Below the pieces are notes generated by a model. It had not been told where the DNA came from. It ran no database searches and was given only the letters and a program-made list of their open reading frames with translations. Below are positions 5,788-6,941 of a stretch of DNA of 6,941 bases, piece after piece (within the stretch, counting starts at the first letter, position 1; every line of letters begins with the position of its first letter). The translations under genes were made by a program, and so were the position numbers. The stretch comes from an uncultured Dialister sp. (GTDB lineage Bacteria > Bacillota > Negativicutes > Veillonellales > Dialisteraceae), in contig OMVW01000063.1 of the NCBI GenBank assembly GCA_900314595.1, positions 1 to 6,941 on the forward strand. Reading direction: 5' to 3'.

Positions 5788-5829
5788 TCAATCATCAAGC
5801 AGCCCCAGAAGAATCAGTACTCCGATCAT
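5788..5829 (-). CDS. Tiny hydrophobic peptide ORF, 13 aa
   Basis: The ORF reads ATG to TGA and encodes MIGVLILLGLLDD, a hydrophobic core with two terminal Asp. It is preceded by AAAGGGGGTGAATTCC, a near-complete match to the anti-Shine-Dalgarno complement with a six-base spacer. That is one of the best ribosome binding sites in the window. It starts 37 bases behind the stop of the 87-aa gene at 5867, so the two are likely on one transcript, and a stable hairpin follows at 5729-5752. It could be a membrane-active toxin-like peptide, a signalling peptide or a leader. Such short ORFs also arise by chance, so the ribosome binding site is the main support. No family is recognised. Confidence 0.45.
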   Translation of the reverse strand: MIGVLILLGLLDD

Positions 5830-5866
5830 GGAATTCACCCCCTTTCATATTCGCTTTGCAAAATGA

Positions 5867-6130
5867 TTAATAAGTACCTTCGGATAAATCCATACCATAT
5901 TTACGAGCATATCTGATATAAGATGGAAGTTTCTCAATCGTTTTATCCAGCCTGGGATTCCGATTCCAACTGTGGAACTTTTTAAGTTCCTCCTCACATC
6001 TGCCGGGAAGAAAGAAATTGTATACCGCCTTTGAAAAACGCTGTGTAAACAGGTAAATCCGCCCCTTTCTTGAATTCATATAAAATACCAGCCCCTCTTT
6101 TGCTCTCCTCACTACGATTTTTTCTTTCAT
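5867..6130 (-). CDS. Small basic protein, 87 aa, unknown function
   Basis: The chosen start is the ATG at 6130, giving MKEKIVVRRAKEG. AAGGAG lies six bases before it, whereas the ATG 21 bases upstream (6151) has no ribosome binding site and itself precedes this AAGGAG. The protein is basic and looks compact. Its N-terminal strand pattern (KIVVRR, LVFYMNSRKGRIYLFTQRFS) is followed by helices (CEEELKKFH, DKTIEKLPSYIRYARKYG). There is no membrane segment or recognised motif. It could bind nucleic acid. Its promoter shares both the upstream 14-bp motif and the GTGATATAyT core with the hydrophobic pair, which ties it to the same regulation. Its leader end, GGAGAAAATTATGAAA, is also nearly that of the GTPase gene. 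Confidence 0.7.
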   Translation of the reverse strand: MKEKIVVRRAKEGLVFYMNSRKGRIYLFTQRFSKAVYNFFLPGRCEEELKKFHSWNRNPRLDKTIEKLPSYIRYARKYGMDLSEGTY

Positions 6131-6193
6131 AATTTTCTCCTTACAACACATTCGGATTTTTACTTCTTATTTTGTAATTCCGCTTACGTATAT

Positions 6194-6222
6194 AATATAT
6201 CACGCATTTTACTATTTTTCAA
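6194..6222 (-). promoter_or_regulatory. Promoter of the 87-aa basic protein (TTGAAA-17-TATATT)
   Basis: On the minus strand TTGAAA (6217-6222) is separated by 17 bases from TATATT (6194-6199). Start of transcription near 6187 gives a leader of about 57 bases. The spacer ends in GCGTGA, so the -10 context GTGATATATT parallels the promoter at 2169-2197. Confidence 0.7.
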
Positions 6223-6231
6223 TATTAATTT

Positions 6232-6265
6232 ATGCAAATTTGCATTATTTAATATAGATAATGCA
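6232..6265. promoter_or_regulatory. Putative operator region: 14-bp perfect palindrome plus overlapping inverted repeat
   Basis: ATGCAAATTTGCAT (6232-6245) is a perfect palindrome nine bases upstream of the -35 box of the promoter at 6194-6222. Overlapping it, TGCATTAT (6241-6248) and ATAATGCA (6258-6265) form an 8-bp inverted repeat with a nine-base spacer. The three half-sites have almost the same spacing as those at 4732-4765. This is the most symmetrical of the three related sites. Confidence 0.6.
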
Positions 6266-6320
6266 GTATATAATTTTTAAAAAATAAAAAATGCATGTTA
6301 AAATTGAAAATAACTCCAAT

Positions 6321-6349
6321 AAAAAAGTACCGCATTAGCGGCACACTTT
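6321..6349 (-). terminator. Intrinsic terminator, near-copy of the left-hand one
   Basis: On the minus strand GTGCCGC-TAAT-GCGGTAC forms a 7-bp stem with one G-U pair, followed by six T. The minus-strand core TGTGCCGCTrATGCGGyAC and the T-run match the terminator at 94-123 closely. It would end a minus-strand transcript coming from the right, but no gene is visible on that side of the window. Confidence 0.6.
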
Positions 6350-6404
6350 CACAGACCACAAACCATAAATTACTAAATTTTGAAACTGACCATACCAGCA
6401 TGAA

Positions 6405-6462
6405 ATAGGATTTATTTCCTATTTCATATTGATTTTTATATTTTATAGGATTTAATTCCTAT
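6405..6462. repeat. Two near-identical 18-bp palindromes 40 bp apart
   Basis: ATAGGATTTATTTCCTAT (6405-6422) and ATAGGATTTAATTCCTAT (6445-6462) differ at one base. Each is an inverted repeat with arms ATAGGA/TCCTAT; the first extends to 11-bp arms (ATGAAATAGGA/TCCTATTTCAT). The start-to-start distance is exactly 40 bp. They may be a paired operator for a regulator outside the set described here, or a small repeat family. Confidence 0.7.
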
Positions 6463-6492
6463 ATTTTTTTACTTATTTGGCCGAGAAAATCA

Positions 6493-6527
6493 GGGGAAAG
6501 GGATAAGGGATAAGGGGTAAGGGAAGG
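6493..6527 (+). repeat. G-run tandem repeat with G-quadruplex pattern
   Basis: Five runs of three or four G are separated by short A/T linkers, with the core GGGATAAGGGATAAGGGG and further G-runs on both sides. The unit is about seven bases (GGGATAA). The plus strand satisfies the simple intramolecular G-quadruplex pattern (four or more G3 runs, loops of three to four bases). Confidence 0.75.
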
Positions 6528-6769
6528 ATATGGTTGGCTGGCGCAAACCAATTTTTTATAGTGCGCTCCGCGCACGGGCTGTTGCCCGCACTTATGCTGG
6601 AAAAGGGTTTTACCCAGGCGGTGGCTCTTCAATAGCGGCCTGCATTTGTATTCCCGGCCTTACGTGTACCTGCAGCCCCGCACGAGGGAGCACGTCTATT
6701 CCCGGCCGTGCGCGTGGAGCGGAGAAAGCGCAGCATTCTCGTCCGGAAGGCTCTAAAATTTCCTATCAG

Positions 6770-6843
6770 CCATTAACTATTAACCTTACATACAGTTTTC
6801 CATCCGGATGACCCGAAAGTTTTCCATCCATTAACTATTAACC
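6770..6843. repeat. Nested short direct repeats
   Basis: CCATTAACTATTAACC occurs at 6770-6785 and 6828-6843. Between them AGTTTTCCATCC occurs at 6794-6805 and 6818-6829, the second copy abutting the second 16-mer. A ten-base palindrome CATCCGGATG lies at 6801-6810. The arrangement suggests slippage or a decayed repeat element. Confidence 0.7.
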
Positions 6844-6882
6844 CCAATGTCATTAACTTAAGAAATTCATAAAATAGTTCAA

Positions 6883-6910
6883 GTACGCATCGAAAGGTGC
6901 GTGCTTTTTT
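6883..6910 (+). terminator. Orphan plus-strand intrinsic terminator with GAAA tetraloop
   Basis: GTACGCATC (6883-6891) pairs with GGTGCGTGC (6896-6904) over 9 bp, including G-U pairs, around a GAAA loop, followed by TTTTTT (6905-6910). This is a textbook plus-strand terminator, yet no plus-strand gene precedes it in the window. The T-run itself pairs with AAAAAA at 6915-6920. Confidence 0.75.
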
Positions 6911-6941
6911 GTGCAAAAAAGTCGAAAAAAATACGACAAAA

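Larger units (their letters stand above)
6350..6941. other. Intergenic stretch without a convincing gene
   Basis: This ~590-base stretch changes character twice. It is AT-rich with two palindromes to about 6480, purine-rich with a G-run repeat to 6527, GC-rich from 6540 to 6760 with small hairpins (GTGCGC-TCC-GCGCAC at about 6561-6575, CGGGC-TGTT-GCCCG just after it) and a doubled TATTCCCGGCC (6649-6659, 6697-6707), then short direct repeats and a plus-strand terminator. The only longer open frame (6530-6811, plus) has no ribosome binding site arrangement or domain-like sequence and runs through the repeats. It looks like repeat-derived or non-coding sequence. Confidence 0.6.

Noticed and set aside
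5829..5847. Alternative 17-aa frame starting at the ATG upstream of the tiny ORF's ribosome binding site
   Set aside because: It has no Shine-Dalgarno sequence before it; the strong site lies inside this frame and points to the 13-aa ORF.
6131..6151. Upstream ATG extending the 87-aa basic protein by seven residues
   Set aside because: The AAGGAG site lies between this ATG and the next one, at the right distance only for the downstream ATG at 6130.
6530..6811. 93-aa plus-strand open frame in the right intergenic stretch
   Set aside because: A G-rich repeat precedes it, but the protein is low in recognisable structure, crosses direct repeats and small hairpins, and shows no domain. Coding use is not supported.
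6350..6941. CRISPR array or attachment site in the repeat-rich right end
   Set aside because: Repeats occur only twice each, are unevenly spaced and lack a regular spacer pattern. There is no tRNA or integrase to support an attachment site.

Overview
The window reads as an accessory chromosomal region of a low-to-mid GC Bacillota-type bacterium. Shine-Dalgarno sites are strong (AAGGAG, GGGAGG), sigma70/A-type promoters sit in AT-rich gaps, and intrinsic terminators are clear. A Negativicutes host (Dialister/Megasphaera-like) is plausible, but that is an impression from gene and spacer style and nothing here proves it. Every convincing gene lies on the minus strand, so transcription runs right to left.

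Layout, right to left. Positions 6350-6941 carry no gene. They hold two near-identical palindromes exactly 40 bp apart, a G-rich tandem repeat, a GC-rich unassigned stretch, short direct repeats and an orphan plus-strand terminator. Positions 5788-6130 encode an 87-aa basic protein of unknown function and then a 13-aa hydrophobic peptide ORF with a very strong ribosome binding site. Positions 4891-5610 encode an RNase H-fold protein with the DEDD-type acidic residues in place. Positions 2364-4655 encode a 763-aa dynamin-like GTPase with an N-terminal XRE helix-turn-helix. Positions 1847-2092 and 926-1780 encode two Gly/Ala-rich hydrophobic proteins. The shorter matches a C-terminal module of the longer, whose N-terminal part shows a possible PD-(D/E)XK nuclease motif. 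Positions 163-741 encode two diverged 87-aa proteins with a C-terminal membrane anchor. A terminator at 94-123 follows, and directly behind it lies what looks like the 5' end of a group IIC intron running off the left edge.

How the parts may work together. Three transcription units (the 87-aa protein at 5867, the GTPase, and the hydrophobic pair) share a 14-bp motif of the form ATGC-N6-GCAT, exact in two copies and with one base changed in the third. In two promoters it sits 9 bp upstream of an intact -35 box. In the GTPase promoter it overlaps the probable -35 region. The GTPase carries its own DNA-binding domain, so one attractive inference is that it, or a separate regulator, represses its own gene and controls the hydrophobic pair and the small protein. 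A membrane-remodelling GTPase, Gly-zipper-like hydrophobic proteins, a possible nuclease and an RNase H-fold enzyme suggest a conflict or defence-type system, but no recognised system name fits and this remains inference.
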